Assembly: GCA_943361925.1 (NCBI GenBank)
Contig: CALRIT020000011.1
Location: forward strand, 1 to 64,000
Direction of reading: 5' to 3'
DNA length: 64,000 nt
Source of the DNA: CAISCU01 sp943361925
GTDB taxonomy: Bacteria; Bacteroidota; Bacteroidia; UKL13-3
Shown here: positions 1 to 8,427 of the stretch, piece by piece
Layout: every line of letters begins with the position of its first letter
How positions within the stretch are numbered: the stretch's first letter is position 1
The notes under the pieces: generated by a model
What the model was told of the DNA's origin: nothing
Database searches by the model: none
Seen by the model: only the letters and a program-made list of their open reading frames with translations
Translations under genes and position numbers: made by a program

Positions 1-70
1 TGTGTTTTCTTCTATCTATTGTCAAATTCTTTGAATAGTCAAAGAGTTTATATGAACTTTTAAGATCTTC

Positions 71-181
<111 letters not shown>

Positions 182-188
182 CCTTTAA

Positions 189-219
189 AACCTCATTCTA
201 ATCAGTGAGGTTTTTTTTT
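189..219 (+). terminator. rRNA operon terminator
   Basis: A 7-bp stem (AACCTCA at 189-195 pairing with TGAGGTT at 206-212) is followed by a run of nine T. It sits directly behind the 5S rRNA and ends the rRNA operon. Confidence 0.9.
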
Positions 220-226
220 GCCCTCT

Positions 227-259
227 TTTTGGAATGTTAATCAAATGCTCGTATATTTG
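227..259 (+). promoter_or_regulatory. Bacteroidota-type promoter of the XRE/S24 gene
   Basis: A TTTTTG element near 226-231 is followed about 20 nt later by TATATTTG at 252-259, matching the phylum consensus TTTG-N~19-TAnnTTTG. The predicted start of transcription is about 12-15 nt before the ATG at 278. This also argues against translation starting at the upstream in-frame TTG at 218. Confidence 0.65.
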
Positions 260-277
260 TTATTATATTTAACAATT

Positions 278-1063
278 ATGAAGGTTTATTTTGGTCTTAA
301 TCTCAAATTTCTTCGAAATCGCGCTAAGTTATCGCAGGAGCAATTGGCTTTGGAGTTTAATATCACCAGGTCGAAATTAAATAGCTACGAGAATGAAGTG
401 GCTTTAAATCCTCCGATAGATTTTATACTACAAATTTCTAAACATTTTGAAGTTCCGATTGAAGCCTTATTACTCAATAACCTCGAAAATTCTGAGTTTA
501 AATTGAGAGAATTAAACCAGGAATTTATTAGTGGTAGTAAATTACGTGTTTTAGCAACTACAATTGATTCCAATAATAAAGAAAATATTGAACTGGTTCC
601 TTTAAAAGCCAAAGCAGGATACCTTGCCGGTTATAATGATCCTGAGTTTATTGGAAGTTTGCCCAATTTTCAATTGCCGTTTTTGTCAAAAGAAAGAAAG
701 TACAGAGCTTTTCAAATTGATGGAGATTCAATGTTGCCGATTAAACATGGTAGTTATGTTGTAGCAGAATATGTTACCAACTGGCATGAAATTAAAACAG
801 GAGATGCCTATGTTTTAATCACTCAAAATGAAGGTGCTGTTTTTAAAATTGTAACAAATAATTTGGCGGCAAAACGCTCTTTAAATCTTCAATCGCTTAA
901 TCCAATTTATTCACCTTATGATATTCCAATTAAAGAGGTGTTTGAAGTTTGGAAATTCATCAATTATTTTAGTCAGGAATTACCTGAACCAATTAGTACA
1001 AACGATCAAATACTTCAACGTTTAGCAGCAGTTGAAAGTCGTTTGAGTGGTTTTGTAGATTAA
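278..1063 (+). CDS. XRE-family HTH regulator with LexA/S24 peptidase domain
   Basis: This is a 261-aa DNA-binding regulator. Residues 5-62 form an XRE-type HTH (sequence around LSQEQLALEFNITRSKLNSY). The C-terminal half is an S24/LexA-type self-cleaving domain with candidate catalytic Ser151 in GDSMLP and Lys190 in AVFKIV; an AG pair near residues 113-114 (KAKAGYLAGY) is the likely cleavage site. Family knowledge: such proteins are phage-repressor or LexA-like stress regulators that cleave themselves when RecA filaments form. The ATG at 278 is preferred because a TATATTTG promoter box lies just upstream and the reading frame before it is non-conserved in character. No phage genes are nearby, so a chromosomal stress regulator is more likely than a prophage repressor. 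The target genes are unknown. Confidence 0.88.
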   Translation: MKVYFGLNLKFLRNRAKLSQEQLALEFNITRSKLNSYENEVALNPPIDFILQISKHFEVPIEALLLNNLENSEFKLRELNQEFISGSKLRVLATTIDSNNKENIELVPLKAKAGYLAGYNDPEFIGSLPNFQLPFLSKERKYRAFQIDGDSMLPIKHGSYVVAEYVTNWHEIKTGDAYVLITQNEGAVFKIVTNNLAAKRSLNLQSLNPIYSPYDIPIKEVFEVWKFINYFSQELPEPISTNDQILQRLAAVESRLSGFVD

Positions 1064-1147
1064 GGAATTCATCACTAATTTGCTTTAAAGCGGTTACTTG
1101 TTTTTAATAAAAAGATAATTATTTATAAATCAGTTTGAGCCAAAGCA

Positions 1148-1717
1148 ATGACAGAATTAGAGAAATATATTCATATTTATTTTGGCGTTGGTTTAGACGA
1201 CTTATCCAAAATTAGCTCGCTTTTTAAACCGGTAACATTAAAAAAAGGAGACTTTTTCCTTAAAACAGGAAGGCTTTCAGATAGATTGGGTTTTGTTCAA
1301 AGTGGCATCATTCGAGAATATGTAAATCTGGATGATAAGGAAGTAACCAAGTGGATTTCAACCAAAGGCTACTTTGTGGTTGATTTAGCTAGTTTCGTTT
1401 TTGATAAATCTGCGAGGTGGAATATTCAAGCATTAACCGATTGCGAAATTTATATTATCGATAAAAAAGATTACCAAAAAATTGGTGAAGTAGTTCCTCG
1501 TTGGATAGAATTAGAGAAACTATTTATTGCAAAATGTTTCACCGTTTTAGAAGATAGAGTTTTGCAACATTTGTCTTTGACTGCAGAAGAGAGGTATCAT
1601 CAACATTATAATTTCAATAAAGAATTGTTTCTACAAGTGCCATTGCAATACCTTGCTTCCATGCTTGGTATGACACCAGAAACTTTTAGTAGAATAAGGA
1701 AAAAGGCTACTAAGTAA
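1148..1717 (+). CDS. Crp/Fnr-family transcriptional regulator
   Basis: This 189-aa protein has an N-terminal cyclic-nucleotide-binding-like beta-barrel (about residues 20-110, with LKKGDFFLKTGRLSDRLGFVQSG) and a C-terminal helical region ending in an HTH (PLQYLASMLGMTPETFSRIRKK, 165-187). No cysteine cluster for an FeS cofactor is visible, so oxygen sensing of the classical FNR kind is unlikely. The architecture matches the short Crp/Fnr proteins common in Bacteroidota, whose effectors are mostly unknown. A TTGAT-N4-GTCAA box lies just after its stop codon and in front of the next gene, which makes that SRPBCC gene a likely target. Confidence in family is high; the ligand is unknown. Confidence 0.9.
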   Translation: MTELEKYIHIYFGVGLDDLSKISSLFKPVTLKKGDFFLKTGRLSDRLGFVQSGIIREYVNLDDKEVTKWISTKGYFVVDLASFVFDKSARWNIQALTDCEIYIIDKKDYQKIGEVVPRWIELEKLFIAKCFTVLEDRVLQHLSLTAEERYHQHYNFNKELFLQVPLQYLASMLGMTPETFSRIRKKATK

Positions 1718-1722
1718 TCTTC

Positions 1723-1736
1723 TTGATATTTGTCAA
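1723..1736 (+). promoter_or_regulatory. FNR/CRP-type operator upstream of the SRPBCC gene
   Basis: TTGAT (1723-1727), four bases, then GTCAA (1732-1736) differs from the FNR consensus TTGAT-N4-ATCAA at one position, within a slightly longer palindrome CTTGA-N6-TCAAG. A -7-like box AACCTTTG ends at 1766, which puts the operator centre about 41-43 nt before the predicted transcription start. That is the classical position for activation by this family. Confidence 0.5.
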
Positions 1737-1784
1737 GAGCAAGCCTTGATTTTGTGACAACCTTTGTATTGTTAAATCAAACAA

Positions 1785-2303
1785 ATGAAAATCATTTCAA
1801 AATCAATTCTACTAACAACAATTAGCTTGATAATTTCAACAGGCTTATTTGCTCAAAACAATTCTAAAATGAAACAAATTAACACCAATGCTCCTGTAAA
1901 GTGCAGCAAAACAATTCTTATTAATGCAAGTCCTGAAAAGGTTTGGTCTGTTTTAACCAATATTAAAAATTGGGCAAACTGGCAACCAGAAATTAGTAAT
2001 GTTCAATTATTAGGAGAGGTAAAGCCGGAATCTAATTTTATTTGGAAAACAGGTGGTGCTAAAATTCATTCAACTTTACATACTGTTGAACAAAATAAAA
2101 CTTTTGGATGGACGGGTAAAACTTTTGGGATGTATGCCATTCATAACTGGACTCTAACAGAAGTAAATGGACAAACCAAAGTTACAGTTGATGAAAGTAT
2201 GGAAGGTTTTTTAGCAAAACTTTTTAAAAAGTCTTTTAATAAAAACCTCGAAAAAGGCATGCAAAATTGGTTGGAATTCTTGAAGAAAGAATGTGAAAAA
2301 TAG
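1785..2303 (+). CDS. secreted SRPBCC (START/polyketide-cyclase-like) protein
   Basis: A signal peptide (residues 1-23, ending in GLFAQ) is followed by an SRPBCC fold of about 145 residues beginning at KTILINASPEKVWSVLTNIKNWANWQPEI, the typical helix-grip N-terminal motif. Such proteins bind hydrophobic ligands in a deep cavity. The pattern WTLTEVNGQTKVTVDESMEGF is also typical. The ligand cannot be told from sequence. It lies 67 nt after a Crp/Fnr regulator with an FNR-type box between them, so it is probably under that regulator's control. It is convergent with the SMC operon. Confidence 0.8.
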   Translation: MKIISKSILLTTISLIISTGLFAQNNSKMKQINTNAPVKCSKTILINASPEKVWSVLTNIKNWANWQPEISNVQLLGEVKPESNFIWKTGGAKIHSTLHTVEQNKTFGWTGKTFGMYAIHNWTLTEVNGQTKVTVDESMEGFLAKLFKKSFNKNLEKGMQNWLEFLKKECEK

Positions 2304-2347
2304 TTGAATATTTAAGCTGATTAAATGATCCAACAGAGCCTAATTGT

Positions 2348-2401
2348 TTGTTTTCCAAATTGATAATATGAACGTAAAAGTATTATCAATTTGGAAAACA
2401 A
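2348..2401. terminator. perfect 21-bp inverted repeat between convergent genes
   Basis: The arm at 2348-2368 is the exact reverse complement of 2381-2401, with a 12-nt loop. It lies between the convergent SRPBCC gene and the SMC operon, where a bidirectional terminator is expected. There is no clear T-run on either side, so a transcript-end or mRNA-stabilising role is inferred. Confidence 0.55.
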
Positions 2402-2428
2402 TCACAAGTATTAAATAAAAGAGATTGT

Positions 2429-2959
2429 TTAAAGCTCAACCTCATTTTGTAATTTTCCTTTGGCAAAATCAGCAGCAAAATCAACAAATACTTTATAAGC
2501 AGGAGTGAAGGAGAATTTTAAATCACCATTTCTTTCTGTGATATTTCTTCTTGCTAAAGTGCGTACAAAATCTCTTCTGCTTTCGCCATTTTTAAGTTGG
2601 TTATTATTGCTGATTAATTCCGCATAAGCACTATTCTCAAAGTATTCGTCAACTTTCTCATGCTCAAATTCAGCATATTGAATTTCTTCTAAAAAGTTTT
2701 TTCCGTCTTTATCTAGTTCATAGCTTAAAATAGCAAAGAATAAACAGATATCTCTACTCAACTGTTCTCCGGTTTCATAAGAAAGGATGAAACCATAGTC
2801 AGTTTTTATTTCTAGTTCATATCCAAAACTTTCTTTAAAAAATTTGTTGTAAAAATCCTGGTTCTCCTTCAATGAGGTGAATTTTTGATCACTGGCAAGG
2901 ATGAATTTCCCGCCCATTAAATCACTAACAATGTCTTTATGATATCTAGGAAATTCCAT
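2429..2959 (-). CDS. MksE/KITE-like subunit of an SMC complex
   Basis: This 176-aa acidic protein is the last gene of a three-gene operon and overlaps the preceding gene by 14 nt. Its helical and winged-helix character (a central stretch around GEQLSRDICLFFAILSYELDKDGKNFLEEIQY, and a C-terminal RRDFVRTLARRNITERNGDLKFSFTPAYKVFVDF) and its size resemble MksE/JetB-type KITE subunits, which bind the kleisin and regulate the ATPase. The assignment rests mainly on context with an SMC ATPase and a kleisin-like protein. Sequence similarity within the KITE family is always weak. Confidence 0.6.
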   Translation of the reverse strand: MEFPRYHKDIVSDLMGGKFILASDQKFTSLKENQDFYNKFFKESFGYELEIKTDYGFILSYETGEQLSRDICLFFAILSYELDKDGKNFLEEIQYAEFEHEKVDEYFENSAYAELISNNNQLKNGESRRDFVRTLARRNITERNGDLKFSFTPAYKVFVDFAADFAKGKLQNEVEL

Positions 2960-4142
2960 ATCTGTTTATTTTAATTTTTGGCACTCTTAAATTCATTTGG
3001 CTGGTTCTAATTAAACTTCTGTCATCATTTGCATCTACTTCTAAACTTATTCCATCTTCGAATAAAAGTGCTGTAAGTGCAAAAAGTTTATCTGTTTCAA
3101 TTTGTTCGTATTCCGATTTTAATGTTAATCCACACCATTCAAAAAAGCTATCCAACGGTAACTGCTGCATCATTTTATCTTTATACAAATCTTTATTAAA
3201 TACCCATTTGTCAGAGGATGCGCGTGGATCTTCTAAAATGATTGTTTCTTCGTTTTCAAATTGCTGAACATATTCCTGGGCATTTAAGTACATGTCGTTA
3301 CTGTACGGATAATGCCTTTCTGTTTTGAATACTTTAGGTAAAGTTACTTTATTTGGTGCTTTTAAGAATTCAATCCAACCTGTTAGAATTACAGATTCGG
3401 TTCTAATACGTTCAATGAGTGGCAGTAATTCATTAGTTAACAATTTTGATTGCTTCAATAAATCATCGTTGGTTTGAACCAAAAAGACATACAACTTTTC
3501 GAATTGTAATCTAATCACTTCATCGTCAAAATTTAAACGTCTGATGTTTACATAATTTGAAATATCAAATAATCTATTGGTGATAGATTCAGAATGATTG
3601 ATATCTAAAATATTGTTTAATGGCGTGATATAATAATCAATCCAAAAACTCGCTTTACGTACTTTTTCTTTGTAGTCTAATTTGTCAACGTTTGACTTCA
3701 GTTCGCGGGTTTCGGCCAATAAGCGAATGGTGTTTTTTTCTACTGCTTCGCTAAACTCTTTGATTTCGTTGTACAAGTCATTAATCCTGCTTGCTAAAAT
3801 TAGTTTATCGCCATTAATTCCATCTCTAATTTTTTTGAATAATAAAGAAATTGAGCTTTCATATTTCTGAATAGTTTCTGGAAGTAAGGGACGAAATTCA
3901 TTTAAAATGAATTCAAATAATTTGAAATAAGTATCTCTGAATTCAAAATCATCGCCAAGTTTGCGTAGAATTTTATAATCTAAAAGTTGTGGTAAGATTT
4001 CATTTCCACGATCGGCTAAAATTTCAGCCAATTGTTCTTTTCTGATGATACTACTTTCAGCTTGCAGGTCGAATAAATCTTTTAAACTATCAAAGTAGTT
4101 GGCAAGAAAATTCAGTATGGTTTTTGGTTCTGCTTTAATCAT
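2946..4142 (-). CDS. MksF/MukF-like kleisin subunit of an SMC complex
   Basis: This 398-aa protein starts with a winged-helix-like region (about 1-75), followed by a long helical middle part (about 80-265, rich in charged heptads, e.g. KKIRDGINGDKLILASRINDLYNEIKEFSEAVEKN) and a mixed C-terminal part (about 300-398). This order matches MukF/MksF/JetA kleisins, in which the middle helices bind the SMC neck and the C-terminal domain binds the ATPase head. It starts 14 nt after the ATPase stop codon and overlaps the KITE gene, so the three are co-translated. Function is inferred from architecture and operon. Confidence 0.6.
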   Translation of the reverse strand: MIKAEPKTILNFLANYFDSLKDLFDLQAESSIIRKEQLAEILADRGNEILPQLLDYKILRKLGDDFEFRDTYFKLFEFILNEFRPLLPETIQKYESSISLLFKKIRDGINGDKLILASRINDLYNEIKEFSEAVEKNTIRLLAETRELKSNVDKLDYKEKVRKASFWIDYYITPLNNILDINHSESITNRLFDISNYVNIRRLNFDDEVIRLQFEKLYVFLVQTNDDLLKQSKLLTNELLPLIERIRTESVILTGWIEFLKAPNKVTLPKVFKTERHYPYSNDMYLNAQEYVQQFENEETIILEDPRASSDKWVFNKDLYKDKMMQQLPLDSFFEWCGLTLKSEYEQIETDKLFALTALLFEDGISLEVDANDDRSLIRTSQMNLRVPKIKINRYGIS

Positions 4143-4156
4143 AATCTTACCAATAA

Positions 4157-6799
4157 TTACATATTGTTTCTCTCACCATACATCGCATTCACCTTTTCAT
4201 TGATGTTGATTTTACCTGCATTTGGATAAATGAAGTAATACTTTCCAAAACCAGCAACAGCATCCGGAGCTGCAAAAATTGGAATAAAATGATGCTCCTT
4301 ACAGAATCTTACTAATTCAGGACGGTTTTGTTTATCAATTGTTGCTACCTCATCAATGAATAGAGCAATTCTGTTTTCATCATCGTTTAAAGCAAGTCGG
4401 TTAATGATATTCATAATAATCATTAAACGAATCATTTTATCGGTACCATCCGATTCAATTTGCTCGTTTAAATCAACAGGTTTGGTTGTACCTTTTCTTG
4501 TTAAGTGTAAGGTGATATCGAACAAATCATCGAACTCAATTTTTCGGCCTGAATCCAGATAATTATCAAGAACTTTAAGGTTTTCTGAATGATCGAATTC
4601 AAACATCAATTGACCACGAACTTGTTGAATGGAACTAATCTTTTTCACCTCTTCAACCAATCTTTTATTATCAACCAATTCAATGGTTAATGATTCAATA
4701 TCAGAGATTCTGGCTTGTGATAATTTGCTGTTGAATTTATTGTAAACAAACTCTTTAAACTCTTCATAACGCTTCAATAAAGTAAAAGCAGGATTTGCAA
4801 ATTGGGTTGAAATACTTTCCAATAAACTTGAAATTGAACGCTCTTTGTCTTCAATTAATGCAATTTCCTCTTCAACATATTTTATAAAATCAACTTCATC
4901 TGCAAAGGTTGATTGTAGTTTATCTCTTAATTTTTCGAATAGCTTATCCTTAGAAACTTTTAGTTCGTTTCTATCGCTCATGTTGATTTGAACCTTTTTA
5001 TAAAGATTGTCCAAATCATCTGAAGTTTCGTATTCTTCACCAGCCAAACCAAAGGTGTCCAGGGTTTGTTTGTATTCCTGTAGCTCTCTTATTCTTCTTT
5101 CTCTTTTATCTTTTTCAACAATCATTTCCTGCACTTCCAATTGCTTTTTTGCAATGGAATCAGCAAGTCTTTTTTGTTCATTTTCTAATTTCTGATTTTC
5201 TTCATTTAGGGTGCTTAGTTCCTGTTTTAATTTTTCAATCGATTTTTGAACAGCAGGTTTACTCTTGATTTTTTGAATTTTCAATTTGATTTCCTCCATC
5301 TCTTCCTGGATGGCTTTTAAATCATTTTGAGATTTTTCAAAGTCTCTTACAACCTCAAAAAGTGCTTGCTGATTTTTTAAATCTAATTTTGCATTGGCTA
5401 ATAATTCCTTGATTTCATCTACTGATTGAAAATCTTTAGGTGATAGATTTTTAGAAATATCAATTTCTCCATCAAAAATTTTCAAGCTATCAGTAACTTT
5501 ATGAATGGCTTTGATAACCTGATCACCGGGTAAACTTTTAATTTCTTCACTTAAAATAGCATTTAATAATTTACGGTTTTCTTTATTGCCCGAAATTTTA
5601 TTAATCAATAAGTTACTGTAATTTTTTACCTGATTTTCGAACCTTGAAATCTGGTCATTTAATTGGTCGATTCTGAATTCAATCTGGCGGCTGTTCAATT
5701 TTTGAACTTCAACCATTGTTATTCTACTTTCAACTTCTTTTCTTTTTTTGTCAAGATTAGCAAGTGCTTCACTTAATAATTCTATTGGATCGAATGAATT
5801 AATGATTTTTAACTCATTTTCTTTTTCATTTAAAGAATAAGCTCTGCTTTTTATCTCAGATTCTTTACCACCAATTTTTCTGTCGAAATCAGCTTTTTGA
5901 GGAATTAAATCCTCGTTGATATCCATGTTTATTTTAGCAATGTATTGATTCTTTTCAACCAATTGTGCTTGTAAAGATGGAAGGGTTGTTTCGTAATTTT
6001 TAGTAAAACCATAGAATAATTGGTCAATGATTCGTGCTTTAGCATTGTACTGACTTACAACTTCTCTAAAATCATCGAATTCATTTTTTACCGATTTAAG
6101 GTTTCTGATTTCGTTATTAATTTTTCTTAAATCAACAATATCCTTTTTGTTTTTCTGAGAAAAATTCAACATTTCATTTTCCCTGTTATCAGCAATAATT
6201 AGCGCCTCTTTCAGGTTTTTATTGGTGATAAGTTTAGTATTGATGAGGTATCTGTAAATACGGGAAAAGTTATTACTTAGTCCTTCAGTTTTAACAGTAT
6301 CTTCAAGCCAAACAACTCCATTGTTTCTGCGACCTCTTTGGTAAACGGTATTAAAAACTTCACGTTTATCTTTAAACTGTTCAAATTCAACGCCTCTTTC
6401 GGCAATTGCAGCTTGAACTTCATCAAATTTTAATAATCTTTTATCAGAACCAACAAAATATTCTTCTTTGTATTCACTATTAAATTTGAAATACTCCAGT
6501 TCACTATCACTATTTCTTTTAACTAGAATGCAGTAATATGATTTTTTAAAGATTTCAAAAACGATATAACTCTGATTATGATTTGGGAAATAATGGTGCA
6601 ATGTTTCTTTATCACCCCTTCTTTGACCGGAAAAAGTCATTTTATTTCCATCAATAATAAAAAGGAAATTGAGGGCATAAATCAGGGTGCTTTTTCCAAT
6701 ATTGTTTGGGCCAACCAGTTGCAAACTATCACAATCGTTTAGTCTGATTTCTGCTTTTCCATAAACTTTGGAATTGAGGATGGTTAGGGACGTTAACAT
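4157..6799 (-). CDS. SMC-like ATPase (MksB/JetC-type)
   Basis: An 880-aa ATPase. Walker A is GPNNIGKST (residues 30-38), two long coiled-coil arms fill about 230-650, a signature-like segment ESDGTDKMIRL lies near 782, and Walker B ALFIDEVATID is near 812-822. This is the SMC/Rad50/MukB head-coil-head plan without an obvious zinc hook (no CxxC in the coil), which speaks against SbcC/Rad50. Family knowledge: MksB with MksF and MksE forms a DNA loop-extruding condensin, and the related JetABC works with the nuclease JetD in Wadjet plasmid defence. The ATG at 6799 is chosen because the Walker-A strand begins normally behind it; an in-frame ATG lies 57 nt upstream. No JetD-like gene lies nearby. 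The gene order ATPase-kleisin-KITE is not the usual one. Confidence 0.72.
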   Translation of the reverse strand: MLTSLTILNSKVYGKAEIRLNDCDSLQLVGPNNIGKSTLIYALNFLFIIDGNKMTFSGQRRGDKETLHHYFPNHNQSYIVFEIFKKSYYCILVKRNSDSELEYFKFNSEYKEEYFVGSDKRLLKFDEVQAAIAERGVEFEQFKDKREVFNTVYQRGRRNNGVVWLEDTVKTEGLSNNFSRIYRYLINTKLITNKNLKEALIIADNRENEMLNFSQKNKKDIVDLRKINNEIRNLKSVKNEFDDFREVVSQYNAKARIIDQLFYGFTKNYETTLPSLQAQLVEKNQYIAKINMDINEDLIPQKADFDRKIGGKESEIKSRAYSLNEKENELKIINSFDPIELLSEALANLDKKRKEVESRITMVEVQKLNSRQIEFRIDQLNDQISRFENQVKNYSNLLINKISGNKENRKLLNAILSEEIKSLPGDQVIKAIHKVTDSLKIFDGEIDISKNLSPKDFQSVDEIKELLANAKLDLKNQQALFEVVRDFEKSQNDLKAIQEEMEEIKLKIQKIKSKPAVQKSIEKLKQELSTLNEENQKLENEQKRLADSIAKKQLEVQEMIVEKDKRERRIRELQEYKQTLDTFGLAGEEYETSDDLDNLYKKVQINMSDRNELKVSKDKLFEKLRDKLQSTFADEVDFIKYVEEEIALIEDKERSISSLLESISTQFANPAFTLLKRYEEFKEFVYNKFNSKLSQARISDIESLTIELVDNKRLVEEVKKISSIQQVRGQLMFEFDHSENLKVLDNYLDSGRKIEFDDLFDITLHLTRKGTTKPVDLNEQIESDGTDKMIRLMIIMNIINRLALNDDENRIALFIDEVATIDKQNRPELVRFCKEHHFIPIFAAPDAVAGFGKYYFIYPNAGKININEKVNAMYGERNNM

Positions 6800-6908
6800 G
6801 CTTTTAATTTGAATTAAACGGAGCAAATTAATTCCCAAAAGCGACAAGAAACTCACACAAAACCCACAATTTACTTTGTATAATTTACTTGCTTAGTGTA
6901 CAATAAGT

Positions 6909-7268
6909 TTAATGCGAATCCGGTATTTTAAATAATAAAATTTGGTTTTCGTTAAGTTCCTGATAAGCATAGTCGTAGCAAGCAAATTGGGTTGAATTAC
7001 TTTCTTTTTTGATGGTTTGTGTATGGTAACCAAAATGGAATCCCATTTCAAGCAAACTTCTTTTTTCAATGGTTGGCTGACTGTTTTGTTTTTGGAAGAA
7101 TTTAGCCAGAATTTTTCTGTTTTTAAGAAGAATGTAGTGGATTTGTCTCCTCAAGTTGGTTTGATCAGGAGCTTTTTTATGATGAAATGTACTTCTACAA
7201 TTATCATCACAGAACTTTTTATCGATTCTACCTTTTAGTTGCTCTCCGCAATTCTGACAGTTTTTCAT
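6909..7268 (-). CDS. small zinc-ribbon protein
   Basis: A 119-aa protein whose N-terminus holds four cysteines, CQNC (residues 4-7) and FCDDNC (about 19-24), followed by RSTFHHKK. This is the treble-clef/zinc-ribbon form often annotated as DUF2116-like in Bacteroidota. The rest (residues 40-119) is not recognisable. The start at 7268 (MKNCQNC) is preferred over an in-frame ATG 54 nt upstream, which would overlap the YggS gene. It follows YggS on the same strand with about 40 nt between them, so the two may be co-transcribed. Function unknown. Confidence 0.72.
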   Translation of the reverse strand: MKNCQNCGEQLKGRIDKKFCDDNCRSTFHHKKAPDQTNLRRQIHYILLKNRKILAKFFQKQNSQPTIEKRSLLEMGFHFGYHTQTIKKESNSTQFACYDYAYQELNENQILLFKIPDSH

Positions 7269-7308
7269 ATTAATGGTTATTTTTTTTTGAAAATTACCAT
7301 TGTAGAAA

Positions 7309-7968
7309 TTACCTGCCTCCAAAAATTAAACTTCCAACCCTAATCATTGTACTACCACAATCGGCCGCAATGCCATAATCACCGCTCATTCCCATGGATA
7401 TTTCTTTAAAATTTTCATCGTTTTTGAAAAATGAAGATTTAAGGGATTCATGAATCGATTTAAGGTTTAAAAATTCGTTTTTAATGATTTCCTTATTTTC
7501 TGTATTGGTCGCCATTCCCATGACACCACAAATTTGAATATTATTGAGATTGGCTAGTTGTTTTTGGTTGATTAAGTCAATTGCTTCTGCCTCACTTAAA
7601 CCAAATTTAGTTTCTTCTTTGGCGATATAAATTTGAAGTAAAACATTGATAATGCGATTGTTTTTAAGAGCTTCTTTGTTTGTGACTTCCAGTAGTTTAT
7701 AAGAATCTATTGAATGAATCATGCTTACAAAAGGAGCAATATATTTTACTTTATTTGTTTGAAGATGTCCAATCAGATGCCATTCAATATCTTTTGGCAA
7801 ATTTTCGTATTTAGAAACAAGTTCCTGAACTTTGTTTTCACCAAATATTCTTTGACCGGCTTCATAAGCTTCTAAAATTAAACTTTCGGGTTTAGTTTTA
7901 CTTACGGCAATTAGTTTAACTTTGTGGCCCGTTTCTTGTTGTATTTTTTCAATATTTGCTCCAATCAT
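7309..7968 (-). CDS. YggS/PLPBP family pyridoxal-phosphate homeostasis protein
   Basis: A 219-aa cytoplasmic protein of the alanine-racemase N-terminal-like family. The PLP-binding lysine is in LIAVSKTKP (about residue 24). Other family landmarks are FGENKVQEL, EWHLIGHLQTNKV, and the C-terminal SMGMSGDYGIAADCGSTMIRVGSLIFG phosphate-binding part. It binds PLP and keeps B6 vitamer and amino-acid pools in balance without known catalysis. Full length for the family. Its start codon is only 5 bp from that of the divergent DUF4296 gene, so each promoter must lie inside the neighbour's coding region. Confidence 0.93.
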   Translation of the reverse strand: MIGANIEKIQQETGHKVKLIAVSKTKPESLILEAYEAGQRIFGENKVQELVSKYENLPKDIEWHLIGHLQTNKVKYIAPFVSMIHSIDSYKLLEVTNKEALKNNRIINVLLQIYIAKEETKFGLSEAEAIDLINQKQLANLNNIQICGVMGMATNTENKEIIKNEFLNLKSIHESLKSSFFKNDENFKEISMGMSGDYGIAADCGSTMIRVGSLIFGGR

Positions 7969-7973
7969 AATCT

Positions 7974-8390
7974 ATGTTAAGAAAATTCAAATATCTGTTA
8001 ATGCTTTCATTTCTGATAACTTTATCATGTAATGCGGGTAAGTCTGAAATAGTAAAAGCACCTGATGATTTATTGAATCGTCAGCAAATGTCTGCAATTC
8101 TAACTGATATTCATGTTGCTGAATCGAAAGTAAATGCACTGAATATTTTTGGGGATTCTCTGATTCAATCGAATTTAGATCACTATGCGATAGTTTTTGC
8201 TAAGAATAATTGCTCTCAGGAACAATTTCGCTCAAGTTTTAGCTATTATTTGAGTGTTCCGGTTGATTTAGACAGTATTTATATTGATGTTTTAAATAAT
8301 TTGACATTGCTCGAAGCCCAGCATCAGGCAGGATATATTCAGGAAAAGCAGAGTCCGGCTGATTCATCTGTGATGACGAAACCGAACTAA
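7974..8390 (+). CDS. DUF4296 lipoprotein
   Basis: A 138-aa predicted lipoprotein: the signal sequence ends in LSFLITLSCN with a lipidation cysteine at about residue 19. The body (NRQQMSAILTDIHVAESKVNALNIFGDS, then YAIVFAKNNCSQEQFRSSFSYYLSVP and DSIYIDVLNNL) is the Bacteroidota-specific DUF4296 pattern. Function is unknown. It stands directly upstream of mutS2 (37 nt) and divergent from YggS. Confidence 0.85.
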   Translation: MLRKFKYLLMLSFLITLSCNAGKSEIVKAPDDLLNRQQMSAILTDIHVAESKVNALNIFGDSLIQSNLDHYAIVFAKNNCSQEQFRSSFSYYLSVPVDLDSIYIDVLNNLTLLEAQHQAGYIQEKQSPADSSVMTKPN

Positions 8391-8427
8391 TTTTGTTTAG
8401 TGTTGTTGATTATAAAAAAGTAGAAAA

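Noticed and set aside
1..70. 3' end of 23S rRNA
   Set aside because: The bases before 5S show no clear 23S helix or conserved end; more likely spacer.
218..277. Upstream TTG extension of the XRE/S24 regulator
   Set aside because: It overlaps the rRNA terminator and the promoter boxes; translation from 278 fits the family.
2429..7322. Complete Wadjet (JetABCD) plasmid-defence locus
   Set aside because: No JetD-like nuclease in the operon or within several kb on either side.
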